64,000 bases of DNA from CAYFYS01 sp965202905. GTDB lineage: Bacteria > Pseudomonadota > Alphaproteobacteria > MPNO01. Positions within the stretch are counted from its first letter, which is position 1, and each line of letters starts with the position of its first letter. This document shows positions 36,562 through 45,288 of this stretch, one piece after another. The stretch covers positions 310,001 to 374,000 of the forward strand of contig OZ241868.1 in the NCBI GenBank assembly GCA_965202905.1, read 5' to 3'. The translations under genes and the position numbers were made by a program. The notes beneath the pieces are model-generated. The model worked only from the letters and a program-made list of their open reading frames with translations, had not been told where the DNA came from and did no database searches.

Positions 36562-36870
36562 GTGAGCGACGTGAAGATCTATCGACCGGCGAAGACGGCC
36601 ATGCAGTCCGGCCGGGCCCGGACCAGGGCCTGGGTGCTCGAGTTCTCGACCGGGCTCGCCCAGCGCCGGGATTCGCTGATGGGTTGGGCCGGCCGCGGCG
36701 ACACGAAGAGTCAGGTCAGGCTCGAGTTCGCCAGCAGCGAGGAGGCGGTCGCCTATGCCGGGCGCCGCGGTCTGACTTACGAAATCGAGGCACCGCGCGA
36801 GCGCAAGATCGCGCCCAAGGCCTATGCCGGGAACTTCAGCTACACCCGCACCAGGAACTGGACCCACTGA
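36562..36870 (+). CDS. ETC complex I subunit, NDUFS4-like (NADH dehydrogenase accessory)
   Basis: 102 residues, typical of the bacterial family. VKIYRPAKTAMQSGRARTRAW at the start and ESSEEAVAYAGRRGLTYEIE-like, then RKIAPKAYAGNFSYTRTRNWTH at the end match the alphaproteobacterial homologues of the mitochondrial NDUFS4 subunit, which stabilises the NADH-binding module. GTG 36562 follows GGAGGGG. Finding this gene supports an alphaproteobacterial source. Confidence 0.9.
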   Translation: MSDVKIYRPAKTAMQSGRARTRAWVLEFSTGLAQRRDSLMGWAGRGDTKSQVRLEFASSEEAVAYAGRRGLTYEIEAPRERKIAPKAYAGNFSYTRTRNWTH

Positions 36871-36935
36871 GAGCCCTGACGGGAGCGCCATGAGCGCCCC
36901 GGCGCCCGGCTGGTCGAGATCGGGCGGGCCGGGCG

Positions 36936-36977
36936 CATGGTCTTCCGGGCACATGGTCTTTCGGGCACATGGTCTTC
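36936..36977. repeat. Tandem repeat, about 2.6 x 16 bp
   Basis: CATGGTCTTCCGGGCA is repeated with period 16 from 36936, between the complex I subunit gene and the convergent DUF2817 gene. No gene is visible in the 167-bp gap. Confidence 0.8.
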
Positions 36978-37037
36978 GAAGATGACCCCGAGGACTTCAT
37001 CGCCGCGGTGCGCGGGTTCCCGCTCCGGGCCGGCGCG

Positions 37038-38138
37038 TCAGTCCGCGGCGAGCCCTGCCAGCGCGCGGGAAAGAATCTGGCGGCCGCGGACCAGCACCAG
37101 CTCGTTCCAGTCGTCCTCGTCGGGGAAAAGCGCCTTGCGCGTCCGCGCCTTGATCTCGCGGCCCCCGGCGCTCTCGGGATCGCCATGGGCGTGCACCCAG
37201 TTGTCGGCCTGCAAGGCCTCCAGCACCACCTGCACCGGGTAGGTGCCGAATTCCAGCGTGGCGCTGACGACATCGGCGCCGTCGGCGGCCGCGCGCACCG
37301 CGCCCGCGATCACCCCGCGCAGCGGCGCCGAGGAGGACGTGCCGGCGCTGGGCGAGGTCAGCGCATCGCCGTACCAGGCCCGCAGCCGGCGTCCGGTGGG
37401 CGTGTCCGCTGACGACGCGCCTGCGATCATCTCCGCCGCGCCGTAATGGCCCAGCCCGGTGTGCAGGTCGATGAAGGCGAGGAGCCGCGCGCCGGCGAGG
37501 TGTTTCCCGACGATCGCGCGAAAGATCCGGTTCGACCAGGTCGGCGCCGCCCCGCCGTAGAACAGCCCGTCGGCGTGATCGTACTGGCCGCGGGTGAGCA
37601 CCGACTGCAGCGTGAAGAGCCCATGCCGGGCGGCGTAATCCTCCGTGGCGCGGGTGCTCCGCGCGCGGCTGTCGTCGTCCCAGCGCTCCGGGCAGATCAG
37701 CGGGTGCAGCGAATCGTATTCCGGGTTGGCCGGCCGCGCGCCGTCGTGATCGATGAAGTTGCGGTTCAGATCGACATTGTCCTCGGTCACCCGGCGCAGC
37801 CAGGCGAAGCCGTGCGGGTTGATCGCATGGATCAGCACCACCCGGACGCCCTCTGGAATTGCGCGGCGCGCGGCGAGAAAGGCGATCTCGATCGCCGAGC
37901 CGGCGAAGGCCTCGACCCCGTGGACGCCGGCATTGACCAGCAGCACCCGGACCGCATCGGCCGGGCCCAGGCTCGCGACATCGGTCGACAGCGCCAGACC
38001 GCCCGGTCCCGGCGCCGGATTGTCGTAGCGCTCCAACTCCCATCCGGCGGCGGCCGCGGCGTTGCGGAATTTTTCCCGGGCCGCGGCGTAGTCGGGCGAG
38101 AACGCGTCGAGATCGTCCGTCGTGCTCACGATCGTCAT
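37038..38138 (-). CDS. DUF2817 (M14 carboxypeptidase-like) protein
   Basis: 366 residues. GVHGVEAFAGSAIEIAF (first zinc ligand H-x-x-E), NPHGFAWLRRVTEDNVDLNRNF (the N-R-N-F substrate motif) and FIDLHTGLGHYG (the later histidine) are the zinc carboxypeptidase-like segments of DUF2817, and VSATLEFGTYPV gives the catalytic glutamate. It probably releases C-terminal amino acids or amides in the cytoplasm, as there is no signal peptide. ATG 38138 is preferred over a longer reading that runs antisense to the tRNA-Arg gene. Confidence 0.85.
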   Translation of the reverse strand: MTIVSTTDDLDAFSPDYAAAREKFRNAAAAAGWELERYDNPAPGPGGLALSTDVASLGPADAVRVLLVNAGVHGVEAFAGSAIEIAFLAARRAIPEGVRVVLIHAINPHGFAWLRRVTEDNVDLNRNFIDHDGARPANPEYDSLHPLICPERWDDDSRARSTRATEDYAARHGLFTLQSVLTRGQYDHADGLFYGGAAPTWSNRIFRAIVGKHLAGARLLAFIDLHTGLGHYGAAEMIAGASSADTPTGRRLRAWYGDALTSPSAGTSSSAPLRGVIAGAVRAAADGADVVSATLEFGTYPVQVVLEALQADNWVHAHGDPESAGGREIKARTRKALFPDEDDWNELVLVRGRQILSRALAGLAAD

Positions 38139-38240
38139 GTTTGCAGTCTTTCGTTCACGCCGGCGTTCATGCTGGCCGGGCGTCCAGGATGGATGCGGCC
38201 CCGCCCGCGCTGTTGTAGAAACGGCCCGAGACGCCGCCAC

Positions 38241-38317
38241 GCGCCCGTAGCTCAGCCGGATAGAGCAGCGGACTTCTAATCCGCAGGTCGCAGGTTCGAA
38301 TCCTGCCGGGCGCGCCA
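38241..38317 (+). tRNA. tRNA-Arg (anticodon UCU)
   Basis: 77 nt with the CCA end encoded. Acceptor stem GCGCCCG pairs with CGGGCGC; the anticodon arm GCGGA CTTCTAA TCCGC places UCU in the loop; GGTTCGAATCC forms the T arm. It lies on the opposite strand to the DUF2817 gene, in a promoter-sized gap. Confidence 0.95.
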
Positions 38318-38386
38318 GCTTTCCGCGCGGGCGCCGGCTTGCGCCGCTCGTCGGTCGTGCCAAACGGAAACTGCCGATACTGCGTT

Positions 38387-38422
38387 TCTTCCCGGCCGTA
38401 AAGGTCTTCCCGGCCGTAAAGG
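38387..38422. repeat. Tandem repeat, 2 x 18 bp, perfect
   Basis: TCTTCCCGGCCGTAAAGG occurs twice in a row in the 285-bp gap between tRNA-Arg and the GST gene. On the minus strand a frame across it reads MSGPDDKTVVI, then two copies of LYGRED/E, but this frame continues antisense through the tRNA, so I do not call it a gene. Confidence 0.85.
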
Positions 38423-38602
38423 ATGACGACGGTCTTGTCGTCGGGTCCGCTCATCCCGCCCCCAATCGACGAACCGCCCGCTGCCGGCCCCGGACTCCAC
38501 GCCGTGTGCGTTCACTCTACGCGATCGTCCGGCGCGGTGGCAGCCCCCGAGGAGGGTCCGATCGACATCGCCCTCGCTCTGCCGCGATCGGGCGGGGCCG
38601 GG

Positions 38603-39403
38603 TCAGGCGGCCGCCTCGGCGATGATCGCCGCGACCCGGGGCCAGGCCTCGGCGCCTTTCTCGGCCATCAGCGGCAGGTAGTTGGGATCGTTCCAGTCCT
38701 CGATCGCGGTCTTATAGCTCGCCCGCGCCTTGAGACGTTCGTACCAGGCGCGCACATGCGGCCGGCCCTCCAGAAAGCCCAGGACGTTCAGGTGCTCCAG
38801 CCGGGTGAGGTAGGGGGTAAACGCCGCGTCGGCGATGGTGTAGACGGGTCCGGCAAGCCAGTCGTTCGCGGCGAGCGCCGCGTCCATGTCGTCGAGCAGC
38901 CTGAGCCACATGCCGACCGCGGTCCGGAAGGTCGCGGCATCGGTCCCGTGTTGGATCACCTCGCGGCGGCGCTCGCGCCGGACCGGGTCGGGGACCTTGG
39001 CGATCAACGCCTCATACGCCTCGACGCCCTTGGCGAGATACTGGTGGCGGAAGGCGATGCCCATGCTCAACGTCGAGGTCGCGATGTCGTGGTGGCCCTC
39101 GTCGAGCCGCTTGGTCCACAGCCGCATCTGCGCCTTGCCGTAGGCGTCGGCCGGCCGCAACCCCGGATCGGGATAGGCGTCTTCGAGGTATTCGAGGATC
39201 ACGTTCGATTCGCGGATCGGGCGGCCGTCGTGGACCAGGGTGGGGACGACCGCGCGCGGGTTGAGCGCGACATAGGCCGGCTTCTGCTGATCGCCGGCGC
39301 GCAGGTCGAGGTGGCGGCTTTTCCAGTCGAGGCGCTTTTCGGCGAGCGCCAGGCGCACCTTTTGCGAGCACGTCGACATGCCGTTGTGGTGAAGCTCGAG
39401 CAT
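38603..39403 (-). CDS. Glutathione S-transferase family protein
   Basis: 266 residues. The thioredoxin-fold N-terminal domain reads HHNGMSTCSQKVRLALAEKRL (serine or cysteine at the active position), NPRAVVPTLVHDGRPIRESNVILEYL (the cis-proline V-P and the glutathione-binding E-S). The C-terminal domain is helical. It is longer than most bacterial GSTs, with an inserted segment (VRRERRREVIQHGTDAATFRT). It may take part in aromatic-compound detoxification or in a maleylacetone-type isomerisation; no neighbour decides. Confidence 0.88.
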   Translation of the reverse strand: MLELHHNGMSTCSQKVRLALAEKRLDWKSRHLDLRAGDQQKPAYVALNPRAVVPTLVHDGRPIRESNVILEYLEDAYPDPGLRPADAYGKAQMRLWTKRLDEGHHDIATSTLSMGIAFRHQYLAKGVEAYEALIAKVPDPVRRERRREVIQHGTDAATFRTAVGMWLRLLDDMDAALAANDWLAGPVYTIADAAFTPYLTRLEHLNVLGFLEGRPHVRAWYERLKARASYKTAIEDWNDPNYLPLMAEKGAEAWPRVAAIIAEAAA

Positions 39404-39705
39404 CGAGCGGGCTCCTTCTGCGCGCGCGGTGGCCGGTATCGGCGAAGCCTGTCGGAGACATCCGGGCCGAACGGGCGGCGGCGCCCGGGATGTTTCGCCC
39501 GGCCGCCTTCACGGCGCCACCATTCCCGACCCGCAGCTTCCCCCATTTGGCGGTGATGTCCAGCGCGTTCCTGCCGGCGATCTCGCCCGATCTCCTTGCC
39601 GGTCTCGAAGATCTCCGCGCAGCGCCTGGCCGGCAGCGTGTTGAGCCGGCCCGTGTTCATCCGCCGGGCGCTCGGGATCAAGCCCGACTCGGGAGCTTGG
39701 AAGGT
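39404..39705. other. Intergenic stretch with a possible gene remnant
   Basis: About 300 bp between the GST gene and the DUF952 gene. Minus-strand readings include CAEIFETGKEIG in one frame and AGRNALDITAKWGKLRVGNGG in another, separated by a frameshift, which could be the trace of a decayed small gene. No intact reading frame with a credible start is present. Otherwise I see no structured element. Confidence 0.3.
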
Positions 39706-40092
39706 TTACCTTCGGTCCTCGCCCAGAAACCCGAACAGATGGCGGCCGTCCGGCCCGCGCTCCAGCGGGTGGATGCGGTCGACCCAGCCGGTGGCGATCT
39801 CGCCGTAATGGTGCGGGAACGGCGTCCCGTCGGGCGCAGGCTCCCATTTCAGGGCGGGCGCGAGCGCCGCGCCGCGGATCTCCAGGACGACCAGCCCGTC
39901 CACGCCGGCGAAGTGACGCGCCGCGGTTTCCGGAAGCTGTGACGCGGTCGAGAGATGGATGAAACCGTCGCGCCGGTCGATCGCGCCGCCGCGGTAGCGT
40001 CCGGCGTCCGTCGCCGCCCGCCAGTCCTCGCGCCGGCAGATGTGGAACAGGCGCGACGGAACCGGGCCGCCGTCGAAGGCGTCAACGGCCAT
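39706..40092 (-). CDS. DUF952 family protein
   Basis: 128 residues. RLFHICRREDWRAATDAGRY, DGFIHLSTASQLPETAARHF and LVVLEIRGAALAPALKWEP are the characteristic segments of this small family, which is related in fold to ADP-ribosyltransferase-like proteins and has no established role. The H-I-C and F-I-H-L-S motifs are conserved here. ATG 40092 lies about 35 bp from a 13-bp tandem repeat array. Confidence 0.88.
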   Translation of the reverse strand: MAVDAFDGGPVPSRLFHICRREDWRAATDAGRYRGGAIDRRDGFIHLSTASQLPETAARHFAGVDGLVVLEIRGAALAPALKWEPAPDGTPFPHHYGEIATGWVDRIHPLERGPDGRHLFGFLGEDRR

Positions 40093-40126
40093 TGACGTGG
40101 ATCAACCCTTCGTCAACCGGACCCTG

Positions 40127-40191
40127 AGCGTCATTCGCCAGCGTCATTCGCCAGCGTCATTCGTCGGCGTCATTCGTCGGCGTCATTCGCC
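40127..40191. repeat. Tandem repeat, 5 x 13 bp
   Basis: Five consecutive units of (A/G)GCGTCATTCG(C/T)C fill most of the 110-bp gap between the DUF952 gene and the metallo-hydrolase gene. The 13-bp unit would change the frame if it were coding. Confidence 0.9.
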
Positions 40192-40202
40192 CGGCGCGCG
40201 CC

Positions 40203-41078
40203 TCAGGCGCCGAGAAACGCGTAGCGGAAGGCCGTGCCGTCCGCCCGCACATGCCCGCCCGTCGGACCCGGAAAGTGGCACGGCATGACCAGCGTGTCGG
40301 TCTCCGCCACCGAATCCAGGATCATGCGCCGGGAGGCGGTCGAGCCCGCCTCGTCGTAGCAGAACGCAGAGCGCCAGTGCGGCTCGCGGCATTGCAGCGC
40401 ATGGTGCATCAGATCGCCGGTAAAGATGGCCCGGGCGCCGTTCGATGCGACATTGACGCAGACATGGCCCGGCGAATGGCCCGGCGTCGGCGTCAGCCAG
40501 ATGCCGTCGTCGAGCGCGAAGTCGTCCTCGACCAGCAGCGCCTGGCCGGCCTCGACGACCGGCAGGCAGGAGTCGCGCCAGACCTCGCCCGGCGGGTCGA
40601 GGCCCTTCCCGGTCTCGGCTTCCCAGAAATCGTATTCCCGCCTGCTGAAGACGTACCGGGCGTTGGGGAAGGTGGGCGCCCAGCGCCCGTCGACCAGGCG
40701 CGTGTTCCAGCCGCAGTGATCGACGTGCAGGTGGGTGCAAAAGACGTAGTCGATGTCCCCGAAGCGCAGACCGAGCGCCGCGAATCCGTCGAGCCAGGGC
40801 TTCTTGGGGTAGGCGAGCCTGGCGCCGCGTCCGGGCTTGTCTTCGCCCACGCAGGTGTCGATCAGGATCGTGCGGCGAGGCGAACGCAGGACGAAGGTCT
40901 GATAGGTTATCACCAGCAGATCCTGCCCGGCGTCGTAGACGAAACCGGGCATCTCCGCCAAATGCCGGTCGATCAGCGTCCGCTCGGCGCCCGGGAACAT
41001 ATCCATCGGATTGCGCCATGGCCCGGTCCGCTCGACGATGCTCGCGACCTCGATGTCGCCGATCCTGATGTTCTCCAT
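40203..41078 (-). CDS. Metallo-beta-lactamase fold hydrolase
   Basis: 291 residues. The zinc motifs are complete: CTHLHVDHCGWN (H-x-H-x-D-H), TPTPGHSPGHV (histidine), FTGDLMHH (aspartate) and MPCHFPG (histidine). The N-terminus contains AEMPGFVYDAGQDLLVITYQ. It belongs to the large group that includes lactonases and glyoxalase-II-like thioesterases; the exact substrate is not clear. ATG 41078 has GAGAGGAGG just upstream. Confidence 0.9.
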   Translation of the reverse strand: MENIRIGDIEVASIVERTGPWRNPMDMFPGAERTLIDRHLAEMPGFVYDAGQDLLVITYQTFVLRSPRRTILIDTCVGEDKPGRGARLAYPKKPWLDGFAALGLRFGDIDYVFCTHLHVDHCGWNTRLVDGRWAPTFPNARYVFSRREYDFWEAETGKGLDPPGEVWRDSCLPVVEAGQALLVEDDFALDDGIWLTPTPGHSPGHVCVNVASNGARAIFTGDLMHHALQCREPHWRSAFCYDEAGSTASRRMILDSVAETDTLVMPCHFPGPTGGHVRADGTAFRYAFLGA

Positions 41079-41655
41079 GGCCTCCTCTCCGGCGGTCTCA
41101 GGCGCACAGCTTAGCACCGCGGCCGCCCCGGCGGGACTCGGCGGCCCGGCCGAATGGACGGCGGCGAGCTCGCCCTCACGGCGCCGGTCGAGGATGGCGG
41201 CCAGGATCGGTGGTACGCGGCCGACCCGCGCCGCGCGCCGGATTTTCCGCCGTTTCAGCGCCCCTGAAACGCCCCGTAAATCCCCGTTTACGGCCGGTTC
41301 AAGCCCCATCCAGGCTCGGATTCGCAAAGACTTTCCGCCGCCCCGCCGAAATTCCCCCGACCCCCTGGGTTTCCGGCCTCTTCCGGATTTGCGTCCGGTT
41401 TTGCGAAGACTTTCGTCCCCCTGCAAGCGCTCCCGGGCGACCCGGCGCGAGGCGGCTTCCGGGCTTGCCGGCGCGAAGCCCCGCGGCATCATACGCCGCG
41501 GCCGCCGCGACGCAGCGGCGTTCGATCCGCGCGATTTCGTCCGAGACGGCCGCACCGCGGAAGGGGCGGGCGCCTGTCCCTCCCCGGCCTGCCGGGGATC
41601 GAGCGCGGCGGCCTCGATGCGCCGCCCAGCTCGACGCGCCGCCCAGAGCGCCCGA
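41079..41655. other. Long intergenic stretch, about 577 bp
   Basis: I see no credible gene on either strand. The sequence is GC-rich except for a segment around 41265-41345 with CCCGTAAATCCCCGTTTACGG, a short inverted repeat of CCGTAAA and TTTACGG. The similar sequences TTCGCAAAGACTTTC and TTGCGAAGACTTTCG occur about 90 bp apart at 41322 and 41401. These could belong to a regulatory region or a small RNA upstream of the metallo-hydrolase gene, but nothing further can be supported. Confidence 0.4.
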
Positions 41656-42813
41656 TCACCCGTATTCGCGCAGCACCTGGCGGGCGAGCGCCATCTTGAG
41701 GATGTCCTCCGGCCCTTCGGTGATCATGAACGACCGGGTGTCGCGCCACAGTTTCTCGATCGGCAAATCGGTGGTCAGCCCGATGCCGCCGTGGATCTGC
41801 ATGCAGCGGTCGGCCGCGGTGAAGCCCAGCCGGTCGCCGATATACTTGCACATGTAGGTCAGGTAGCGGATGTCCTCGCCCCGGTCGTAGCGCGCGGCGG
41901 CGTCATAGAGCATCAGCCGGAGCTGGTGCATCTCGGCATAGGTGTCGACCAGCATCCACTGCACCGCCTGGCGCTCGGCGAGCGGCTGGCCGAAGGTCAC
42001 GCGCTGCCTGGCGTAGCGCGCGCCGAGTTCGAGGCAGCGCTCCATGGTGCCGAGCCCGAGCGCGCCGTGGCGCATGCGGCCGAACGTGATCCAGCTCTGC
42101 GCCATGCGAAAGCCGTCGCCCTCGTTGCCGATCAGGTTCCCGACGGGCACGCGGACATCCTGGAATCCGATCTCGCAGGGCAGGTCGTCCATCATCGTCT
42201 CCTGCCGCCGAACGATCTCGATGCCGGGGGTGTCCATGTCGACCAGGAGGCACGAGATGCCGCCGCGCGCGCCCTTCTCCTTGTCGGTCACGCAGACCAC
42301 CTGGGCGAAGTCGGCGCTGTCTCCGCCGGTGATGAAACGCTTCATGCCGTTGATCACATACTGGTCGCCGTCGCGCTCGGCGGTGGTCCGCATGCTTGCC
42401 GGATCGCCGCCGGCATCGGGCTCGGTCTGAGCGAAGGCGGCGTATTTCTCGCCGCGCAGGCAGGGCCAGAGATACTTCTCCTTCTGGTCCTCGCGCAGGA
42501 ACTGCAACAGGATCGGGCTGACGTCGTAGCCGAAGATCCAGGGCTTGCGGCGCGGGAAGGCGATGGTCCGCCCGGTCTCCTCCCACACCAGCACGCGGGC
42601 CAGCAGGCCGAGCCCCATGCCGCCATACTCCTCCGGCACGTCGATCATCCAGATGCCGAGCTCCCGGGCCCTGGCCTGCAGCCGCTCGCGCACCTCCGGC
42701 ACCATCTCGTGGCCGTCATAGGCCTCGCGCTCGATCGGGATGACCTCGGCGTCGATGAAGCGCCGCAGCGTCTCCTTCATCATTCTGAGCTCTTCGGGCA
42801 GCTCGAAATCCAT
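41656..42813 (-). CDS. Acyl-CoA dehydrogenase
   Basis: 385 residues, the usual length. FAQTEPDAGGDPASMRTTAERDG with YVINGMKRFITGG is the FAD/substrate signature, ARQRVTFGQPLAERQAVQWMLV is the interface motif, and SFMITEGPEDILKMALARQVL contains the C-terminal catalytic glutamate region. It oxidises an acyl-CoA to the 2-enoyl-CoA with electron-transferring flavoprotein. It lies 24 bp after the FAD monooxygenase gene in the same direction, so they form one operon, possibly for an aromatic side chain or ring-cleavage product. Confidence 0.92.
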   Translation of the reverse strand: MDFELPEELRMMKETLRRFIDAEVIPIEREAYDGHEMVPEVRERLQARARELGIWMIDVPEEYGGMGLGLLARVLVWEETGRTIAFPRRKPWIFGYDVSPILLQFLREDQKEKYLWPCLRGEKYAAFAQTEPDAGGDPASMRTTAERDGDQYVINGMKRFITGGDSADFAQVVCVTDKEKGARGGISCLLVDMDTPGIEIVRRQETMMDDLPCEIGFQDVRVPVGNLIGNEGDGFRMAQSWITFGRMRHGALGLGTMERCLELGARYARQRVTFGQPLAERQAVQWMLVDTYAEMHQLRLMLYDAAARYDRGEDIRYLTYMCKYIGDRLGFTAADRCMQIHGGIGLTTDLPIEKLWRDTRSFMITEGPEDILKMALARQVLREYG

Positions 42814-42837
42814 GACGGTCTCCGTGCGGTTCGGGAC

Positions 42838-44052
42838 TTAGGTTACGGCCTCTGCGGCCTCCAGGCTTTCGATCAGCGACGAGCGGCGGAGGTACTGCCG
42901 CGCCAGAACCGGATCCTCGGCCGTCCGCCGCATATCGTCGATCTGCCGCATTCGGATCGCCGGATCGCGCGCTTCCATCAGCTTCTTGTTGGCGATCGTC
43001 TCGGCCTGGACGCCATCCAGCTGCGCCTTGCGGCGCTGGCGGGTGTAGAGGTCGAACAGGGTCTCGGGCGCGCCCTCCCGGATCACCCGGGCGAGCTTGT
43101 CGGCGAGGTTCACCGCGTCGTGGATTCCGCCGTTCATGCCGAGCCCGCCGATCGGGTTGTTGACGTGGGCGGCGTCGCCGGCCAGGAGCACCCGGCCCTT
43201 GTTGAAGGTCTCCGCGACCCGCTGGTGGACGAAGTAGAGCCCGGTATAGGCGACCGGGTAGTCGCCGGATTTGGGAAAGAATTTCTGCAGACGCGCCTGG
43301 ACGCCCTCGTGGCTCAAACACTCCTCGTCGGTCTCGCCCACCCGGGTCGGGAAGACCATGCGCCAGATCCCCGGCGGCCCCGGCCCCGGGACGTGGAACA
43401 GGTTCGCCCATTCCTCGGGGTCGGACAGGAAGTTGCGCATGCAATAGCCGCGGCCGGCGCCGAAGAAGTCGAAGGTCGTTGCGATCTTCACGAAGCGCTC
43501 GGGATAGGTGAAGCCCACGAACTCGATTCCGGCCTCCTTGCGAACCAGCGACGTCCCGCCGTCGCACCCGGCCAGGTAGCGGCCTTCGAGCGTTTCGGTC
43601 TCGCCGTCCGCGCCGGCGACGGCCACCCGCACACCGTCGGCAGTCTGCTCGAAGCCCGCGACCGACCGGCCGAAGCGGTAATCCACGAGGTCGGTCTTGC
43701 CGATGTGATCGATGATGGTCTCGACCAGCTTGAACTGCTCGTACTGGACGACGAAGGGAAAGCGGATGTCGTCCTTCAGGAGCCCGTGGTCGAAGGCGCC
43801 GACGATCTCGCCGGTGGCGCGGTCGCGGTAATGGAAACAGGGCGCCTTGAAGCCCTTCTCGATCGCCTCGGCGGCGACGCCCAGATCGTCCAGCATGACG
43901 ACCGAGGTCGGCTGGATCGAGGCCGCGCGCTGGTCCTCGACCGGGGCCGGCTCGCGCTCGACCAGGGTGACCGGAATACCGCGCTTGCAGAGCGCCAGCG
44001 TCAGCACGGCCCCGACCGGTCCGGCGCCCGCCACGATGATCCGCTCGGCCAA
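42838..44052 (-). CDS. FAD-dependent aromatic monooxygenase (MhpA/PheA-like hydroxylase)
   Basis: 404 residues. RIIVAGAGPVGAVLTLALCKRG is the FAD dinucleotide fold, GRYLAGCDGGTSLVRKEAG is the DG motif, and LLAGDAAHVNNPIGGLGMNGGIHDAVNL is the GD motif with the PHBH-type flavin loop. These NAD(P)H-dependent enzymes hydroxylate phenolic rings. ATG 44052. The upstream spacer holds a four-copy 14-bp tandem repeat. Close spacing to acyl-CoA dehydrogenase suggests joint catabolic use. Confidence 0.9.
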   Translation of the reverse strand: MAERIIVAGAGPVGAVLTLALCKRGIPVTLVEREPAPVEDQRAASIQPTSVVMLDDLGVAAEAIEKGFKAPCFHYRDRATGEIVGAFDHGLLKDDIRFPFVVQYEQFKLVETIIDHIGKTDLVDYRFGRSVAGFEQTADGVRVAVAGADGETETLEGRYLAGCDGGTSLVRKEAGIEFVGFTYPERFVKIATTFDFFGAGRGYCMRNFLSDPEEWANLFHVPGPGPPGIWRMVFPTRVGETDEECLSHEGVQARLQKFFPKSGDYPVAYTGLYFVHQRVAETFNKGRVLLAGDAAHVNNPIGGLGMNGGIHDAVNLADKLARVIREGAPETLFDLYTRQRRKAQLDGVQAETIANKKLMEARDPAIRMRQIDDMRRTAEDPVLARQYLRRSSLIESLEAAEAVT

Positions 44053-44080
44053 CCCGAAACTCCTTTTCGCACCTTTTCAC

Positions 44081-44145
44081 GCGGTCCCGTTCGCGCGGTC
44101 CCGTTCGCGCGGTCCCGTTCGCGCGGTCCCGTTCGCGCGGTCCCG
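44081..44145. repeat. Tandem repeat, 4 x 14 bp plus a partial copy
   Basis: GCGGTCCCGTTCGC is repeated perfectly four times from 44081 with a partial fifth copy, in the promoter gap between the monooxygenase gene and the divergent glutathionyl-hydroquinone reductase gene. Confidence 0.9.
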
Positions 44146-44271
44146 GGACAGTAAGCTTCCCGCCGCTCGCGTGGTCAAGCCGGCGGGCGCCGAACGGTTT
44201 GTCTTCGCCCGGCCGCGGACCTAACTTCGCCTGGAACGCGGCGGGTGCGCCGGCAGGAGGGAGACGGGTCC

Positions 44272-45243
44272 ATGGGCATGGTGATCGAAGGGAAGTGGGT
44301 CGACGACGACGCGAAGTACCGCAACCCCGAAGGCGGGGCGTTCGTGCGGCCGGAATCGATCTTTCGCGACCGGGTCACCGCGGACGGCTCGTCGGGCTTC
44401 GAGGCCCAGCCGGGCCGGTATCACCTGTTCCTCGCGCCGTCGTGCCCGTGGGCGCACCGCACCCAGATCGTCCGCCGCCTGAAAGGGCTGGAGGACATGA
44501 TCTCGATCACGCTCTCCGACCTGCCGCGCACGAGGAGCTGGGCCTATTCGCAGGGCGTCGGGCGCGACCTGGAGCCGGTCGACGGCGTCTTCGAACTGCA
44601 TCAGGTCTATGTCTCGACCGACTCGAACTACACCGGCCGGGTGACGGTGCCGACGCTGTTCGACAAGCAGGAGTGGCGGATCGTCAACAACGAGTCCTCG
44701 GAGATCGTCCGGATGCTCAACACCGAGTTCGACGGGCTCGGCGCGCGCCCGCTCGACCTCTACCCGGAAGACCTGCGCGAAGAGATCGACGCGTACAACG
44801 AGCGGATCTATGCGGCGGTCAATAACGGCGTCTACCGCGCCGGCTTCGCCAAATCGCAGGAGGCCTACGAGGACGCCTATCGCACGCTGTTCGACACCCT
44901 CGATCGCCTGGAAGACGTGCTGGCCGACCGGCGCTATCTGTGCGGCGAGCGGCTGACCGAGGCCGATTGGCGGTTCTATCCGACGCTCGTGCGCTTCGAC
45001 GTGGTCTATTTCGGCCACTTCAAATGCAACAAGAAGCGCATCGACGACTACCACAACCTGTCCAACTATCTGCGCGAGCTGTACCAGCTTCCCGGGATCG
45101 CCGAGGTGACCGACATCGAGGGCATCAAGCGCGGCTACTATGGCGGCCAGAGGAACGTCAACCCGACCGGCATCGTCCCGGTCGGCCCGGAGACCCGGTT
45201 GCACGCCCCGCACGACCGCGGCCGCCTGAAGGCGGCCGCCTGA
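44272..45243 (+). CDS. Glutathionyl-hydroquinone reductase (Xi-class GST)
   Basis: 323 residues, the normal length for the Xi class. The catalytic motif LAPSCPWAHRTQIVRRLKGL is intact, with DKQEWRIVNNESSEIVRML (glutathione binding) and YLCGERLTEADWRFYPTLVRFD in the C-terminal domain. The enzyme removes glutathione from glutathionyl-hydroquinones by a cysteine mechanism, recycling quinones from aromatic degradation. ATG 44272 is preceded by GGAGGGAG; an earlier ATG is not needed. Its last codons form part of a duplicated hairpin. Confidence 0.92.
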   Translation: MGMVIEGKWVDDDAKYRNPEGGAFVRPESIFRDRVTADGSSGFEAQPGRYHLFLAPSCPWAHRTQIVRRLKGLEDMISITLSDLPRTRSWAYSQGVGRDLEPVDGVFELHQVYVSTDSNYTGRVTVPTLFDKQEWRIVNNESSEIVRMLNTEFDGLGARPLDLYPEDLREEIDAYNERIYAAVNNGVYRAGFAKSQEAYEDAYRTLFDTLDRLEDVLADRRYLCGERLTEADWRFYPTLVRFDVVYFGHFKCNKKRIDDYHNLSNYLRELYQLPGIAEVTDIEGIKRGYYGGQRNVNPTGIVPVGPETRLHAPHDRGRLKAAA

Positions 45244-45277
45244 GACGATCGGGGCCGCCTGAAGGCGGCCGCCTGAG
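45220..45277 (+). terminator. Duplicated palindrome, probable terminator, at the gene end
   Basis: GGCCGCCTGAAGGCGGCC forms a perfect seven-pair hairpin with a four-base loop. It occurs at 45220 and again at 45253, period 33. The first copy includes the last codons and stop of the reductase gene. There is no T-run, so intrinsic termination is plausible but not certain; it may serve the convergent gene as well. Confidence 0.5.
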
Positions 45278-45288
45278 GCGGTCCCGGC

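Noticed and set aside
38167..38515. Minus-strand frames over tRNA-Arg reading RIRTCDLRIRSPLLYP and RQDSNLRPAD
   Set aside because: Antisense tRNA artefacts; the only extra content is an 18-bp duplication in the spacer.
40127..40191. Array of 13-bp units considered as a CRISPR
   Set aside because: Repeats are directly adjacent without spacers and the unit is too short; no cas genes are present.
41011..44154. A 1047-codon open frame on the plus strand
   Set aside because: It is antisense to the acyl-CoA dehydrogenase, FAD monooxygenase and metallo-hydrolase genes, which all have intact family motifs. Long antisense frames are expected in GC-rich DNA, and its translation shows no family.
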